Assembly (NCBI GenBank): GCA_029641185.1
Contig: JAPWGK010000002.1
Span: forward strand, 1,116,001-1,180,000
DNA: 64,000 nucleotides
Source of the DNA: Pseudofabraea citricarpa
Lineage: Eukaryota; Ascomycota; Leotiomycetes; Helotiales; Dermateaceae
Direction: 5' to 3'
Position 1 is the first letter of the stretch. Each line of letters begins with the position of its first letter. Below are positions 22,241-33,711 of this stretch, piece by piece. Position numbers and translations under genes: made by a program. The notes beneath the pieces are model-generated. The model worked only from the letters and a program-made list of their open reading frames with translations. It was not told the DNA's origin and did no database searches.

Positions 22241-25200
22241 TCAGGGCTTGCTCAGCTGCTCCTTGCGGAAGAACTTGAAGAAGCCGATAGGGATGACGAG
22301 CTGGGCAGCGAGGGCGATCCAGAACCAAGGCTTGGACAAGGCCTGGCCGACGCCGGCCGAGAAGTCCGGGAAGACGTCGCCGGGGCCGTCCTTGTTGGGC
22401 GCCGTGGCCTTCGCCAGCATGGTGATGAGGGTGCCGAGGATCTGGGCCACGATGAGACTGACGGCGATGTGGATGCGCGTGAGCGTCTGGAGGAGCATCA
22501 TGCCGAAGCCCACGCCCTGGAGGGAGTCGAGCAGACCGAGCCAGAGCCAGACGGCACGGCCCGCGAGCGCGCCCGCGGCTGGACTCCCGGGGAACCAGGG
22601 GAGCCAGAGACCTAGCCCCGACGTGCCCCAGAGCATCTGCGCCCATCGGGGAGCGCCGAGCCCGATGGCGAAGATGGGTAGGATCCACGAGTGTGACTTG
22701 GACAGGTGGCCGAAGAAGGCCAGCACGGCGGCCCAGATGCCGATGAAGAAGATGAAGACTTCGATGGCCACGGTCCAGTTGGCTGCGTAGCGCGAGCTCC
22801 ACAGGTAACCCCAGTTGCGCCCGTACGGTGCTGAGAGGAAGTAGTTCTGTAGGATCACGGTGACGAAGAACCAGCCGATGATGCGGCGTCGTAGGAGCGT
22901 CTGATAGAAATCGGGGATCTTGCCGGGCGTTTGGCGGTAGTAAGATGGTAGTGATGTGTAGAGGACGAGGCCGATGATCCAGAGGAGTACGGCGATGGGA
23001 ATCGTGATTGCTGCTAAGACTGGCGAGGCACTTATTGTGTCTTCTTCGTTCACATTGTTGGTGGTTTGCTTGACTAGTTCGGTTCCCCAGTAGAAGAGAG
23101 CTGTGATGTAGATTTGTTGCGTGCCTTGGATAACACATGCTCGGTAGACCCAGGATTTGATGGGTGCTCCGCCTGTTCAAGAGGTTAGTGCGTGTTCAAT
23201 GTGAATGGAGACAAGAGACTTACCTTCGTCGCCGAAGTTGAGCGCAAAGAAGATAGATCCACTAGAAGATGCAGTCACGTATAATCCCGTGGCTAGATTC
23301 CTCATCCAATCTCTACCAGCACCAGCTCCTAGGAACGGTGACAGACCAACAAAGAGGAATCCTCCACCATAGAAGAGGAAGGGTACCGAGAGAACATAAA
23401 TTGACTTGAAAGTGCGGAATACCAACCACCACATAATTGAGGTGATTATATAGATAGTACCAATAATATAAAGCTTCTCGTTGGTTTGGGCTTGACCACC
23501 TGTGAGGAGCGTGATCTGGTATGAGTTGGCAGCGATGATTTGACCAAGTGCAAGAAGAATCGAATAGACGGGCCAATCCATGATACGTCTCTGCATAAGT
23601 CGCTTCAGGAACGAGTCTCTCTGGTAATTCTCGCCAAGTAGGAATTCGTCCTCGACCGAAGGTGCGATTGAGATATTGTCATCTGAGTTGGCATTTGAGG
23701 GAGATCCATATGGTATGGAATATCGATCACTTGTGCGACGAGCAGAAGGATTAGGACTGGGTTCTCGAGATTTTGTAAGTTTCGCCTCGCGATATTTCTT
23801 GAACCACTCCTTCTCGCTGTCTACCAGATATTCTTCGATACAGAGATCGGTCTCCGAAGTCTTGCCATCGAGTTTCTGCTGTAACAAGCCTTCGAAGGTA
23901 TTATAGTATTTCCCGTTCGTGTCATTGAATGTCGGGTCGACTTTCTGTAAACTGTAATCTTTTCTATCACCAGTAACCTCAACCAAGCTGAGAATAGACG
24001 AGTTGCGGTTGCGACTTCTTGTACGCGGTTGGGGGAGTAAGCTGTCTGTGGGAAGCAAGCTATCCGATGGAGCTCGTGATCTCAGTCTTTCTCGTCCTCT
24101 ACCTGCGAGCTCTGGGTCATCAACCGTAAGTGAGACTTGCGAAGCGCTGCGGCCTCTGCTGCCAGGCATAAGCGAATCTCTTCTGGGTTGTTCAGGTCGA
24201 GATGCGCTTCTACTTCTCGTGGTTGTCAATAGAGCTTCAGTGGGCAGTTGAGGGAACTGCTCTCCTTCTCGTTCGCCTTGAAGACGTCGTAGTGTTTGAG
24301 TGAGTTCTTCGGCTCTGAAGCTTGCCTCGGCTTGCTCGCGAGTGATGGTGTATTCTCCAGGAGTTCGTGCGCCATCGTGGTTATCGCCATCGAAAATCCC
24401 CAAACCAGTTCCTGGCTCATCGGCATCAAGTAGACTTTCTCGCATACGTGTGGCTCTATGCCCTGGGCCATTTCGTACTCCAAGAGAAAGACTTCGGCCT
24501 AGTCCACCAGACGCTTCGGCTAATTGAGCCGCGGACACATTTTCTGGAGATACATCACCCTCATATGCTGAGAGTCTGTCGTTGCTGGGACTGCGTGAGG
24601 TGGCAGCAGAATTGGCAGCGGAGTTACTACGAGATCGAGTGAAGGAGGAGCGAGAAAGACGTCTCAACCTCTTTGCGCCAGCTTGGCCAGCTTCTTCCTG
24701 ATGGGTTCGAATAGCTCTGCTTTGGATGGCGTTCAAGTCCTCTACCCATTTTTGAACTGGGAATCGTTGTTTGGCTGACCGAGCTCTCATCATTGCTCTT
24801 TCAGGGGTCTTCGATTTCAGCGCATCCTCAATTGCGGATTTGAACTGTGCATGCATGTGCTTCGTAGTGGTTGATTCCACGGTGAACCACCATCCTGGCA
24901 TTTGACCAAGTCCTCCAACTCTGGCTCCAACACCAAGGGCTCCCTTTCGACCGAATTCGACTGCCACAAGCCCGAAAGGCTCGTCTCGAGAAGGAATTAG
25001 GGCAAATTCAGCGCCAGTGAAGATGAAAGGAGGTAGTGTCGTAAATTCTGGTTTCGAGTACACCCGACCAGGGTACTTCTTCATAATCTCGGCAAGCTTT
25101 AGAGCAGCGAACTTTCCATATAAATCAATAACTGGTCCGATACAAATCAGTTGAACATCTTTGTTCTTCTCGAGGACTGCTGGAAAGACATCTGCAATCA

Positions 25201-28200
25201 GATCGACTCCTTTTTGCATCGACCAACGGCCGACGAAGACAAATAATTCTGCGTTAGGGTTGACTTCCAAATTTGCCCATTCTTGAGCCTGTCGTCTAAG
25301 CTCGCCTCGGGAAGCTTCAAATTCAGGGTCAACTTTGATGACCTGATTGGCTTCCTCTTCAGCATTCCATGGCGCTGTGTCACTAGGATCTGGATTGGGT
25401 AACTGTGAAATGTCAATATCAGATCAAATACTGTAGCACCCCAATCAGATAGACTTACCTTTCCAATCTTCTTCAATCCCCAAAAGATCGGATATCTAGC
25501 ATATGATCGTTCACCATACTTGTTAGAAACACCAACAGCTCCGAAACCCTTTTGGTGCACTCTCAAATAACTTGCGGCGGCGTGCAGCAAATTGAAGACT
25601 TCGCCAAATTGAACGTAAGCTTCAACAATAGAGAGATCAAGATTGAAAACCTTTGAAATTTCTTCTCGCTCCTTGGGTGTACGCATTGGCCACAATCCTT
25701 GGAATTCGGCGTTGTGCAAGGATAAAGCACAAGGAATAGTCTCGGGGAGTAAGTATAACGGCGCTGCTGCTCCATGGTAATCGTTAATGTGATAGAGATC
25801 AACTGGGAATCGTTTTATGGTCTCTGCGATACCTGGGGGGGACGATTAGTCAAGTTCAGCCTAACCAAATTCAAGAGCAACTTACAAGCATTCCAGGCAC
25901 TATAGTAAACAGCACTGTCGAGGTCGTCCATTCGAGGTGGGTAAGGTTCAGTCTTGGTCTGTTGGCGGAAGATAGGAGCATCTAACAAGACGTAGGTGAT
26001 GTTTCTCAAGACGTGATACTGTACCTGAATCTCATAAAGAGCACCCAGAATGGTAACGTACATGGGCTCGGCAAGTTGGTCGACTGGATAATCGATCCCA
26101 CCCACGCAAGGAACAACCCAAACCAGATCCTGATGTTGTAGACTTTTGCCCATGAGTTGAGCCATGACTCCGAGACCACCAATTTTGATCTTAATAGCCC
26201 AGTCTTCGATGTCATATTCCATGGTTGCAATAAGGACCGTCCGTCGCTTCTCGCCGCTGATTGCAATGGCGGGTAGAACAGGCGTTGACAATGGTCGGAA
26301 TTTTGATAGTCGATTTGATGATTTCATCTCTACTTCTTCCTCATCTCGGTCGTTGAGCTTTTCGAACTTGGAGCGGAAGAAGAATGGAAGTAGACCCTTC
26401 TTTTGGGAAATTCCGATCTTATTGAACTTGATTTTATAAAATGCACCAATATAAGCCCATGTGCTGATCAAACCTGTGGCGATCGGAATTGTCCAGAGAA
26501 GTGCATAGATGATGATCTGTTGAAAACGACTTCCAACTGGGATGAAGCTGTACCGGGCACTACCATCGTCTACTACCATGCGGTATGCTATATGTGGAGC
26601 AGGCGGGAACTCGGTAAAATTTACTACGATCGGAGCCAGAGCATCTGGAAGAGCTCGATCGAGGATGGTATCGTTGTCGATGTCTCCATAGACAAAAGTC
26701 GAATCAGGTTTTCCATCTGGATTTATGCCCCAGACGTTTACCTGGATTTCCGCTGGCCACTCTGTCATAAAATGGAAATTCCATTTGTTCTTTGAATCCA
26801 GCTCGAACGAGTTTCGCAAGCCACCATCGAAACCAAATTGGTTAAAAATGCCATGAGCAAAGAGATGGGGGAATCGGCGCGGCTTTTGGCTCTTTGAAGC
26901 AATATCTGTGTGTTGGACGTGACTACTGCTGCCCGCTAACCGGCCCCAGTATTGGAGAATAGCATGGTCGCCTTTCCACTCCTGTCGTTTCGTTCCAGAC
27001 CATGGTTGTTTTGCGAGAGGGCTGTCCCCGCCCTTATAATCCTCCCAGTCACTCCAGGTGGTTCCCCAATTCAATGAGTAGCGCCATTTGTCAGCCCCCG
27101 CAGCTTTATGAGTGACAAATAGCCCTTTGGATTTATCCTTGAACAAAACCTCCTGGCTATAGTTGGCAGTACGGGGAAAGACGATCGGGTTGTCTTCCTT
27201 CCCAACTCTGAGAAGAAAGTGGTCAGTAGAAGATGTAGACGCATTTCCGGTTTCTGCTGAAGCGTTTGCTATCGTGATCTGATGTATACCATCTGCTACA
27301 TCCACTAGCTTTGCTTTCAGGCTCCAAGCTGATGGAATTCCTCCCACAAGGAACGGAGTCTCGGGGTTAGCAATATTTCCGCAAGTGATACTGTCAGAAT
27401 CAATTCTGGCAACTTGGCCAATTTCTGTTGTAGAAGCAACGAGGAGATTTTTTGTAACCTGATCGCAGTTCATCTCCTGCGAAAATTCAATCTCAAAGTC
27501 GACAGTTCCATTGGCATCAGCTCCAGCAGTTGAGAGAATACGAGCGTCGTGTCCAGGGACAAACTTGGTAACCATTGGCACAGGATCGACAAAGGATGCT
27601 ACTGGAACATACGCCTTAAATCCGTAAGGGGGCAATTCCAACGAACTTAGGCAGCCATTGAATTCCTCTGACAAATCGATGCCCAGTGCTGTTTTACTGC
27701 TTCCGAGCTTGATCTCTTCATAAGGTGCGAACAAATTCTTGACTGTTGTCCCAGCGTCAAATGGCGAAATAAGAGCCTTGCCATCTTCAGACGAACAATC
27801 AAACTCGTAGTTGACGGTCTCGTTGTCGTTTTGAAATACCAACCACACTGACTGTTTTGGTGAGAGATTCTGTACGCCGCGGACCTGGTTTCGCATTACA
27901 CTCCACATGCCAGTTTCTGTAACGGTACCATTGGAGCCAGGAAGGAAAACCTGCCTGGTCTGATTGGAGAGTGATTGTAAGAAGAATCCATCGTTTAGAA
28001 CGGGTATTTCACTTCTCATATGATACATAGACTTGATGATATTCCTAAAAAGTTTAGCGATATTTTAGTCATAAGAAAAGATTTCTTACCTGACTGGATG
28101 GGAGGGATCTCTGTGGTCAAGACTCGCCGCATCGTCAGTACAGCCTCTTGCACCGGCATCGAGAGGGAAGTCATGGTATTGCGAGCTTCCTAGGCTATAA

Positions 28201-30047
28201 CAGCCATGATCCTGCCAGGCGGTGGCTGAAGTGAGTGGTGCTCGCCCGAAAACATAGTTTGCTGCAGTACTATCCAACAAGTATGAAGCCTGTTCTTCTC
28301 CCCAAAGCAGCAATGGTATACCAGGCATGTGCAAAGTGGCGATGAAAATAGCTAGCAGCATTCTTTCAGTTCCTTGGTGAATGCTAGGCCAGCGAAAGAC
28401 GTCCTGATTTGTTGCACCATACATATGTCTTGGATCAAAGTCGCCAGTATTCGCGTTGATGAAATCGTTGGTGGTAAGCATGGTATTCCAATTCTCCACG
28501 AAATTGACTGGAACATCGAAGCCTGCTGTTGTATTTCCATCCATACCGAGAAATCTTGTGAGTGATCGATAGAGACTGTAGTGAAAGGCGGCACCATCAA
28601 GAGCACTCTTCCCTTCCTCGCGAAGGAAAAATTGCTCGCTATCAGCACCATATTTCAAGACAAGAGCCTCGGTAAAATTCTCTTTTCCTGGTACTTGATC
28701 GGGCTGTCGTCCTCGTCCAATATAAATAGCACCGAGATTGTTTCCACCGGTAATTTCACCAGGCATGAAGAAGTTGTCTTTACCGTACTTTTTTGCACAC
28801 TGCCTCATAAAATCTCCAAATTCGGCCTGGGCATCAACCGTAACCTGCAGAGCTTTATCGAATCGGAAACCGTCAATATCCAGCATAGAAATTGTGATGC
28901 ACGAGAACTGCTGGATTTTCTCTCGAACCGAAGGAACCCATTCACGAAGTCTGTCTTGGACTGAAGCGAATTTCGAAAGCTGACGTTGCCAATCGGGGAA
29001 AACACCAAACGCTTCTGTATCTCCATACTACAGCAAACACTAATTAGTTATCCCCACATATAAACTAGAGATAGAAATCCTCATACCTGGTCGAACTCGC
29101 TGTCATAACATCCAACCAGCTTGCTAATATTAGCATCGACCTCGGGTATGACAGGGAGACCTGATTCGTTCCAGAATCTTGGATAATCACACTGCTCTTT
29201 GTAGTTATTCGAGAATGTGAAATCGTGATAGGTTGTGTTGGACTTGTACAATGCCTTGTATTCCTTCTCACTGAATGGTGCCGATGAATTCAAAAATCCT
29301 TCGAATCCAAATAGATTGGCCATACTAAGAAACCGATCAGCACATAAACTTACAAAAGAGCGATGGTGTAACGTACGTTGACATGGTGTTATCCAATATC
29401 ACATACATGCCTCTTTTGTGGATTTCATCGACTGTTGCTCGCCATTCTGCAATATTGCCGAAATGTCGATCCAGGAGAGTCAAATCAAGTGGCTTTCCCA
29501 AGTTAGCTTTGCCTATGACTTGTCTTTCAGGTACGTACCGAATAAGCATCTGATTTCCATGGCACATTTATAAAAGGTGTTCCAGCGATGTAGATGCCCT
29601 GTCCAAACGTTAGGGTATTCGCGTTCAGCTCAGGCTTGCTGTTTACTTACTTTAATGCCCATTCCTTGGATCTAATTCACGTTAGCTATGGCGCAAAATC
29701 CATACTTCGAGGCGACGTACATAATCCAAAGTATCAATCAATCCCGCTAGATCACCTCCATGCCTATATTGATTGCTTGTTGGATCTTGTTCGAAGACTG
29801 TTCCATTCGCGTTATCATTTGAAGGGTCGCCATTCGTCAGGCGATCTAAAAACAGGGTATAAAATGGAAATCTCCAGTTCGCCGGTGATTTGTGGAATGT
29901 GTGATCCGCCCATTCTCCCGAATATTGTACTGGCTCTGTGGCAGCCGCGTTCTGATTTAGATTGTAATCAAGCTCCCGATCATCCACTGCCAAAGAGGAA
30001 ACCAAACTCGCTGCGCCAAAGAAAACGAATGCCCCTAAAAGTTTCAT
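22241..30047 (-). CDS. ags1: cell-wall alpha-1,3-glucan synthase
   Basis: One minus-strand gene of 10 exons, with introns at 29672-29720, 29599-29650, 29493-29538, 29325-29376, 29028-29086, 28045-28089, 25833-25885, 25403-25458 and 23173-23223. The coding length is 7344 nt (2447 aa), as expected for the family. A signal peptide (MKLLGAFVFFGAASLVSS) leads into a GH13 amylase-like domain (about 60-560; LDLTLLDRHFGNIAEWR, MLDIDGFRFDKALQ). A first membrane helix lies near 1080 (YALLWTIPIATGLISTWAY). A GT5 glycogen-synthase-like domain begins near 1185 with the nucleotide-sugar block KIKIGGLGVMAQLMGKS and includes VGRWSMQKGVD. A Ser/Arg-rich linker follows, then a multi-span membrane region from about 2018. 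Family knowledge: at the plasma membrane the GT5 domain polymerises alpha-1,3-glucan and the GH13 domain is thought to transglycosylate it. Family identity is certain; the symbol is by family only. Confidence 0.96.
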
Positions 30048-32215
30048 CGTAAAAGCTCGAGGCTTGTCAGTGACAAGCAGGTGTTATACAAATGGCATGA
30101 ACAAAATGAAAAGGAAGTAGCTAAAGGTTGTTCCACAGCGCCAGGAGAGCGAATCGGTCTTATAAAGGTTAAGGAATATTCACCAAAGCTCAGGGTAGTT
30201 CTGTGGCTGAAAAGAAGGTAGCTATGTGGGCTGGTGCACGAAACGGATCTGACATAAGTTCATATAATCCCGACCATGTGGACTGGGACGCGCCGGAGAA
30301 GGGTAAAGGGCTAATACTACCAGTCACTTGTCATGAGGCTGAGCGAGGGGCTTCATTAGCTGCTTAGAGTAAGCCAAGGTAGACTTGGGTAATTGCTGAG
30401 CAGTGCTCTGCAGAAATAGAATTGGAGTTTAAAAGGTTCCCTAAGGCTAAGATTTGAGGCAGTAACTGAATGAATGGGTCTAGAGGCACAGCCAAGAAGG
30501 AGACGATCAGCCTCTTCGAAGTAACGAATCACACTGAGTTGACTAAGTCATAGAAGATCCTCACCGAGATTTGCAGTGGTAGGCGGGTGGGATGTACAAA
30601 GCCATCCCCATTTCTGTGGAGAGGCGTAGTCAAAACCCTGGTTGTGGATTCTATCGCGCCTCTTTGCGTCTATACAAGGCTACCACAACAATCTCGTCTG
30701 TTCCCCGTATCTTGAGGGGGAAGGGCGAGCAGACAACGCTTTGTGCAGAGAAATTATCTTTCTTGGTATGACAACACGCATACTTTCAACTGGAGCAATT
30801 CGGGATTCGCGACTCCGGAAAGTGACAGCTACCGCAGCCATGTCAGCAGTAACGAGAGACTACTGCAACGTGGGCATGGAAACAACTCGACCAAGAATAA
30901 CCCTTCTCAGGCTTTTGGCCCAGGTTATGCGCCACATGGGTGGCAGGGGTTTGTGATTTGTTGAAATGAAGCTCATAAGGCTGCGCCGTAGGGACGTGGG
31001 GACGTGCGATAACAAAGGCGCCGCAGCTGAAATGGCGGCACCCACAGCGAAGAAGTCGAAGTGGAGCCATCGAGCACCTGCTCGCTTTTCTATCCAACAT
31101 GGTTTGGCAATGGAAGACGACGGGCCCGAGTTGGGGAGGGTTAGGCTGAATCTCAGCCCCGGCATGTGAAGCCATCGTCGGTCTGGGAGACCCGAAGCGG
31201 GCTCATCATAGAACCTTTGCTATGATCATGTTTCGCGAAGGCGCCCTCGCGCTATTGGAGGGCAAGACAAGACGCCATGTCGGTAGCAAATCATGTCACG
31301 TTCAGCTTCGCCCTCAAGCGCTCCTAAACAGTCTGTTAGCAAAAGCTTCTTTTGCGACTTCTTTAGGGTGGATGGTGCATCCGATGGAGACAGCGACGAT
31401 CAAGGAGAGATCCACTAATAACAGCAAGCTCTGAGTATTTCTCACCTCATCCTCAATTATACATCCCATTATTGCTCTGGGGGTTACGTGATGGCGCCTG
31501 TAAGGGTAGGTAACGGCAATCGTCGGTGATCTCCACCCGAAGCTATCGTCATCTTCGGATGGCCCAGATGTGTCGAGCATAGTCTCTATTGGTGTACAAA
31601 CGAGCGCAGATTGATGATGAGAATAGCGGGAGGGGTAGAGACCTAGAAGCCAAGTTCACCGGCTGCAGAGGGCTTCGGGCATGAGCGACAGCAATAGTTG
31701 ACTCCAGAAAGCATGGAGGTTGGTGTACAGTAGTAGTTGGAGGGCGCCTTTAGGTTTGCGAAGATTGGCCAAGATGGAATGGGGTAGGGTGGTTGATGGT
31801 GGATGTTGGATGGTGGATGGTGGATGGTTGATGGTCGATGGTGGAGGGTGGCTGGTCTGGTCTGGTGTGTTGGTGTGTTGGCACGACGGTGTGCACTTCC
31901 GGGGTTGCAGTTCAAATAAACTTGAAGGTGGGGTGACACGACTCTACGCGACACGGTACTGCATGACTGATGCACTTGATGCGGAGGCTGGAACAAAATA
32001 GATCATGACTAAGGAGTGCTTTTTTTCTTCGCGTTACACAAGATCATCTCAGATGGAAAATGCGGTTTCTAATAGGTTGCACTATCTACAGTCATTCGTG
32101 CCATAACGCCAATCGCTCCCTGACTTTTCAGTACCAACTAGCGACCCGTCATTAGACAAGAGAGATCCTCCCCAGTCATGTGTATCATATTATAACGTTT
32201 GTCTCAATGAGATAT
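30048..32215. other. intergenic region upstream of the glucan synthase gene
   Basis: About 2.2 kb between the glucan synthase start (minus) and the 3' end of the ureohydrolase gene (minus). The part next to 30047 should be the glucan synthase promoter. Open frames (for example 30743-30964 plus) are short and unrecognised. A heptamer tandem repeat at 31795-31850 is listed separately. Confidence 0.55.
31795..31850. repeat. heptanucleotide tandem repeat (GATGGTG)n
   Basis: Eight consecutive 7-bp units of the form GATGGTG with single-base variants (GATGTTG, GATGGTT, GATGGTC, GAGGGTG) run without gaps. Related GGTCTGGTCTGGTGTGTTGG text follows. The array is non-coding and strongly purine-biased on the plus strand. 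Confidence 0.85.
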
Positions 32216-33711
32216 TTACATCTCATCCTTATCACCAACTTGGCTCACCATTTCGCTCAACGGACCCTTCTTGACCATCAAGCTCATAACCTCATACAAT
32301 GCATCAGCAGCAGCCATGGTGGTGTGCTCTGCGTTGGTATCATAAGCAGGTGCAACCTCAACGATATCAGCACCGATGAGGTTGATGCCCTCAAGACCAC
32401 GGAGAATTGTGCGGAGTTCACGAGTCGACCAACCACCAGTCTCAGGAGTTCCGGTTGCAGGGGCAACTAGTTTTGAAAGTCAGAAAATCAAGGAATTAAA
32501 ACAGAGGACATGTCACTTACAGGCTGGGTCAAGAGTGTCGATATCAATGGAGAGGTAGACGGGCTTCTCGGTTCCAACGCGAGCGCGGATCTTCGAGATG
32601 ATACCGTCAATGCCGATGGTGTCAATCTCTCTGGCTTCGACAATCTCAAAGCCACAGTAACCATCATTCTCATAATCACTAGGTCCACTCAAAGTTGTGC
32701 GGATTCCAGCATGGATGTTGGTGTCGTTTGCAAGGAGGCCTTCTTGTGCCGCATGGTAGAAGTAGGTTCCGTGGTTGATGGAGGCGACTTGCGAGGGAGA
32801 GCCTCCGAATACCTTTGGCTTCCAGGTATCGAGATGAGAATCAAAGTGGATTACAGAGACAGGACCATAAGCACGGTTGATGGATCGGAGAAGGGGAAGA
32901 GTGATGGTGTGATCACCTCCGAGGGTGATAACACGAGGAAGGGTCTTGCCATTCTTAGCAGGACCCTTCTTCCTCGAGTCAGTAGCCGGAGCTCGAGTGA
33001 GAATGGAGTTGTGTCCCTCTTCGATCTGGTGAAGCGCCCAGGTATTGTCATATCTTTTCAATGTTAGATCAAGCGTGGACTTGAGTATAGGGCTCTTACG
33101 AGGTAACAGGAATATCACCACAGTCGAGGACAGTAGCCCAACTGTTGAAGGGGTTTGTTTCAAGTGGGACATTGTAGCCTCCGCTGAAACCAAGTCTGCG
33201 TGAGCCTGTGTACAGTAGAAGAGGGCCAATTATCAGCTTGTGTGCTGTGTAGGACGTACTATAAATTGAGACGGCGAGAACCTTGTCGGATACCAGAGGG
33301 TCCAAATCGTGCTCCAGGTCGGTAGGAAGTTCCGGTGTCGAATGGAGCCCCTGCGCGCAAGATATTAGCATATGCACAAGAGAATACCTTGATGGGTTGT
33401 CGTGTTGTATAAGTAGGAGGAGACGTACCGATGAAGGCAATGTCATACTTTACTTCATCCGAAGCAAGACAAGGGAAGTAGGGAAGACGACCGAAGGTCG
33501 AGATACCAGAGAAGACGGAGTCGGCCTTGACGCTGTTAGCTTCTGGTCTGCAGGTTCAGATGTGCAAACATACTTGGGTTCCGCCATCACCTGGCAAGGT
33601 GTTGTACCAGAGAGCTTTGTGAGGTCCAGCAATTGGGACTTGGTCATGGTGGTCGCCGTGAGCAAGCACACCGGCAGCCAGAGAGGCGACAGCAACGAGA
33701 TTGGTCAACAT
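32216..33711 (-). CDS. agmatinase-like ureohydrolase with signal peptide
   Basis: Six exons: 33574-33711, 33429-33525, 33260-33350, 33100-33183, 32521-33053 and 32216-32466, giving 397 aa. The manganese-binding blocks of the arginase/agmatinase family are all present: [24 protein letters not shown] (the D-x-H-x-D block) and [30 protein letters not shown] is a typical agmatinase segment, and getting it requires the acceptor just before 33183. Family knowledge: these enzymes release urea from agmatine or related guanidino compounds. Residues 1-18 ([18 protein letters not shown]) are a clear signal peptide, then a His/Asp-rich stretch, so the protein enters the secretory pathway, unlike classical cytosolic arginase. 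The intron at 33526-33573 has its branch site only ~10 nt before the AG. The substrate is not proven; other guanidino compounds are possible. Confidence 0.93.

Noticed and set aside
22188..23180. 330-codon minus-strand open frame
   Set aside because: Arg/His/Pro-rich shadow of the last exon of the glucan synthase, which reads clearly as membrane helices in the other frame.
30743..30964. Plus-strand frame rich in Asn, Ser, Tyr and Trp
   Set aside because: It has no ATG at its start (GTG only), is bounded by a near upstream stop, and matches no family.
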